Shown here one piece after another: positions 5,481 through 7,028 of a stretch of 7,028 nt of DNA (position 1 is the stretch's first letter; each line of letters opens with the position of its first letter). The position numbers were made by a program, and so were the translations under genes. The notes under the pieces are model-generated. The model had not been told where the DNA came from. It worked only from the letters and a program-made list of their open reading frames with translations, and did no database searches. This DNA is from Verrucomicrobia bacterium UBA6354. GTDB taxonomy: Bacteria > Verrucomicrobiota > Kiritimatiellia > RFP12 > UBA1067. The stretch spans positions 1 to 7,028 of the forward strand of contig DJRS01000083.1 in assembly GCA_002440145.1 (NCBI GenBank), given 5' to 3'.

Positions 5481-6479
5481 ATGCAACCGTCAAAGTACCG
5501 GCAGCTTTTCAAAGAACTTAGACAGCAGATTCTGGACGCCGTCTTCACGGCCGGAAATCCGTTTCCGTCCGAATCCGCCCTGGCCCGGGAGAAGGGGTTG
5601 ACCCGCAATACCGTGCATCGCGCTTATCTTGAATTGCGCCGGCAGGGACTTGTCGAAGGGAATCCCGGTGAACCGCCGCGCCTGACACGCCGTGCCGTCA
5701 GACGCAAAATCGGGTTGGTCGTGCGCGGCACGTCCTATTCCGAGTTCTTTCAGCCCATCGTGGGCGAAATCTCCATGCTCGCCCAGCGCAAGGGCTATTC
5801 CATCCTGTTCGGCAACACCGCGGCGGACAATCCGGTGCGTCTGGCCCGGGACGCGAAGGCGCTGGCGCAGAATCTGGTGGACTGCGGCGCCTCGGGCGTC
5901 ATTCTCCAGCCGTTCGAGTTTGTGCGCAATTCGACGGAATTGAATGCGGCGATGCTGGCGGTTTTCGCCGCGGCGGAAGTCCCCGTCGTGCTGATCGACT
6001 ATGACGCCGTCCAGCCTCCCGGCCGCACCGCCTGCGATCTCGTCGGAATAAACAATTTCCAGGCGGGCTGGAGGCTGGCGGACCATCTGCTTGCCGCGGG
6101 CGCGCGGCAAATCGATTTCGTCCTGCGGCCGGACTGCGCCTGGAGCGTCCACGGCCGTCTTGACGGCGTTCGCGCGGCGGTTGCGCGCGCCGGGATGCCC
6201 CCGTGCGCGTTTTGTCCGCCGCACCGGACGACTCCGCGGCGTTGCGCCGGCATCTCCGGAAAGGCCGGCCTGACGCCTTTGTCTGCGGAAACGACACGCT
6301 GGCCGCGCAAGTCAAGCAGACTCTGGAGAACGCGGGGCTCAAGATTCCGGACGACATTCTGCTGGCCGGATTCGACGACGTGCAGATTGCCGCGTTGCTT
6401 ACGCCGCCACTCACTACCATTCACCAGCCCTGCCGGGAAATCGGGGCGAAAGCCTTTTCTTTGCTTCTTCGCCGGATGA
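5481..6479 (+). CDS. GntR/LacI hybrid transcriptional regulator, frameshifted (as read)
   Basis: Residues 1-70 form a GntR-type winged helix; the recognition helix lies in LTRNTVHRAYLELRRQGLVE (40-59). The usual glycine-rich wing tip is replaced by GNPGEPP. From about residue 76 a LacI/periplasmic-binding-type sugar sensor follows: KIGLVVRG, GASGVILQPFEF, VPVVLIDYD, NNFQAGWRLADHLL and HGRLDGVRAA. Up to Pro241 the match is good. After ATGCCCCC (6195-6202) the frame leaves the family, and about 91 residues of unrelated Arg/Pro/Ser-rich sequence run to the stop at 6479. The missing sensor half continues in the -1 frame (see the fragment ending at 6565). Restoring one C gives about 361 residues, the normal size for this type. 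It probably represses the mannosidase operon until its sugar ligand binds. Whether the break is real or a sequencing or assembly error cannot be told here. Confidence 0.85.
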   Translation: MQPSKYRQLFKELRQQILDAVFTAGNPFPSESALAREKGLTRNTVHRAYLELRRQGLVEGNPGEPPRLTRRAVRRKIGLVVRGTSYSEFFQPIVGEISMLAQRKGYSILFGNTAADNPVRLARDAKALAQNLVDCGASGVILQPFEFVRNSTELNAAMLAVFAAAEVPVVLIDYDAVQPPGRTACDLVGINNFQAGWRLADHLLAAGARQIDFVLRPDCAWSVHGRLDGVRAAVARAGMPPCAFCPPHRTTPRRCAGISGKAGLTPLSAETTRWPRKSSRLWRTRGSRFRTTFCWPDSTTCRLPRCLRRHSLPFTSPAGKSGRKPFLCFFAG

Positions 6480-6565
6480 GGAATCCGCAGAGTTCCGCCC
6501 TGGAAGTCTTTCTTCCCGCGCCGCTTGTGGTCAGGGCCTCAACCTGCCGTCCACGGACCGGATAA
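6198..6565 (+). pseudogene. C-terminal half of the regulator's sugar-sensor domain, out of frame
   Basis: This frame is shifted by -1 relative to the regulator start and encodes the expected rest of a LacI-type sensor: GRPDAFVCGNDTLAA, GLKIPDDILLAGFDDV, the TTIHQP segment and REIGAKAFSLLLRRM, ending at TAA 6563-6565. It follows directly on the in-frame upstream part if the run at 6198-6202 had six C instead of five. The first possible separate start is GTG at 6203, without a convincing Shine-Dalgarno, so it is a displaced part of one gene and not an independent one. Confidence 0.85.
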
Positions 6566-6680
6566 TCCCGTGGATTCCAGCTTGTCGCCCGCCCAGGACT
6601 TGTAGATTGTTGCATTTTTATCATGAATCAAACATGAAACATGCACATATCGCTTAAAAAGAAGGTCCTTTACACAGGAG

Positions 6681-6768
6681 AAACGCCGCGGACGCGCGTG
6701 TGCCTATTGCGGTGTGGACTGGAGGGGCAAATCTCACGCAGGAACGGGAGCCCGGCCTCGCGGCGTTT
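6681..6768. repeat. 10-bp inverted repeat enclosing 68 bp
   Basis: AAACGCCGCG (6681-6690) is exactly complementary to CGCGGCGTTT (6759-6768). The arms could close a structured transcript or mark the ends of a small non-coding element about 88 bp long. No target-site duplication is evident next to the arms. Confidence 0.45.
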
Positions 6769-6802
6769 GGCCCCGTCTCGGGCGTGTCCGGCGGGTTGAA
6801 CG

Positions 6803-6833
6803 GGGACGGTAGTCCGGACCGTCCCGGGTTTTC
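6803..6833 (+). terminator. Possible intrinsic terminator
   Basis: GGGACGGT (6803-6810) pairs with ACCGTCCC (6818-6825) across a 7-base loop, and CGGGTTTTC follows. The stem is strong, but the T run is only four bases and is separated from the stem by CGGG. It lies about 240 bases after the regulator's stop. It is the best candidate in the window for ending the operon's transcript, but weak. Confidence 0.3.
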
Positions 6834-6907
6834 AAGCCATTTTCCCGTTCTCCCGATCTCCACGGCCAAATATCCCCTGCAGCCCGTTCAGAGGATCCCT
6901 TTCGGGC

Positions 6908-6929
6908 GGGCGGCAGGGGACTGCCGCCC
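6908..6929. repeat. Perfect 9-bp stem hairpin, probable dispersed intergenic element
   Basis: GGGCGGCAG (6908-6916) and CTGCCGCCC (6921-6929) pair fully across the tetraloop GGGA; CTACCC follows. Read on the minus strand the element begins GGGTAGGGGCGGC, close to GGGTAGGGCGGC at 713-724 beside the left 22-bp array. The resemblance suggests a repeated intergenic element in this genome, with a 22-bp tandem array nearby in both places. Confidence 0.55.
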
Positions 6930-6948
6930 CTACCCTTGGAGAGGAAAG

Positions 6949-7028
6949 ATGATGTTTGCTTTCTGTGCGAGAGGCCTTCCGGGTCGCGCCGGAACGGCGA
7001 TGCCGTCGCGCCGGAACGGTGATGCCGT
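6949..7028 (+). CDS. Possible start of a gene running off the window (doubtful)
   Basis: GGAGAGG (6938-6944) precedes two consecutive ATG codons at 6949 and 6952, the same arrangement as at the mannosidase start. The frame stays open to the edge. The product would begin MMFAFCARGLPGRAG and then read into the 22-bp tandem repeat, which argues against normal coding. I recognise no family. Confidence 0.2.
   Translation, partial: MMFAFCARGLPGRAGTAMPSRRNGDA
6983..7028. repeat. Second 22-bp-period tandem repeat, truncated by the window edge
   Basis: A 22-bp unit at 6983-7004 is repeated at 7005-7026 with a single C-to-T change (6998 versus 7020), and the next two bases fit the start of a third copy. 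Each unit holds a small dyad: CGCCG-GAA-CGGCG at 6987-6999, with one weakened pair (CGGTG) in copy two. The period equals that of the array at 755-922, but the sequence is unrelated. Confidence 0.8.

Larger units (their letters stand above)
6566..7028. other. Intergenic region with structured repeats
   Basis: After the regulator comes an AT-rich patch (about 6600-6660) with the direct repeat CATGAA at 6622 and 6633, then GC-rich DNA holding a 10-bp inverted repeat (6681-6690 with 6759-6768), a terminator-like hairpin (6803-6825), a perfect 9-bp-stem hairpin (6908-6929) and a 22-bp tandem repeat that runs off the edge. No frame here looks like a normal gene, apart from a doubtful start at 6949. 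Confidence 0.6.

Noticed and set aside
6195..6206. Programmed -1 ribosomal frameshifting in the regulator
   Set aside because: The site is a single run of five C, not a proper slippery heptamer, no downstream stem-loop or upstream stimulator is evident, and frameshifting is not known for this family. An indel is simpler.
6654..6869. A 71-codon minus-strand frame after the regulator
   Set aside because: Pro/Gly/Arg-rich translation without motifs, overlapping the inverted repeats; no supporting start context.
962..6882. TATCCCCTGCAG shared at 962-973 and 6871-6882
   Set aside because: One shared 12-mer in a 7-kb GC-biased window is expected by chance, and similarity does not extend clearly to either side.

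Overview
The window looks like chromosomal DNA from a GC-rich bacterium with a small carbohydrate-use operon. The combination of a GH2 beta-mannosidase, a ROK sugar kinase without the usual cysteine cluster, a GmhA-like SIS isomerase and a GntR/LacI-type hybrid repressor, set in long palindrome-rich intergenic DNA, suggests a Verrucomicrobiota/Lentisphaerota/Kiritimatiellota relative. That assignment is inference from gene content and style; there is no rRNA or other marker gene.

Layout. Positions 1-77 probably hold the last codons of an upstream plus-strand gene. Positions 78-1536 are almost 1.5 kb without a convincing gene. This stretch carries several strong inverted repeats, two poly-C runs, one possible very small ORF, and an array of eight identical 10-bp palindromes spaced exactly 22 bp apart (755-922). 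Positions 1537-5415 hold three tightly coupled plus-strand genes: a GH2 beta-mannosidase, a ROK kinase (13-bp overlap, strong Shine-Dalgarno inside the mannosidase gene) and a GmhA-like phosphosugar isomerase (14- or 26-bp overlap). Positions 5481-6565 hold a regulator with its own sigma70-like promoter; a one-base deletion in a C run splits it into two frames. Positions 6566-7028 are intergenic again, with inverted repeats and, at the very edge, a second tandem repeat that also has a 22-bp period.

How the genes could work together. The mannosidase would release mannose from beta-mannosides, probably in the cytoplasm because there is no room for a cleavable signal peptide. The ROK kinase would phosphorylate the sugar. 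The SIS protein would then interconvert the aldose phosphate and a ketose phosphate. No classical phosphomannose isomerase is in the window. GmhA's normal product has mannose-like stereochemistry at C2, so this SIS protein may act as a non-canonical mannose-6-phosphate isomerase. The regulator, if functional, would control the operon in response to a sugar. The most noteworthy items are this proposed three-step route, the two 22-bp palindromic arrays flanking the locus, and the frameshifted regulator.
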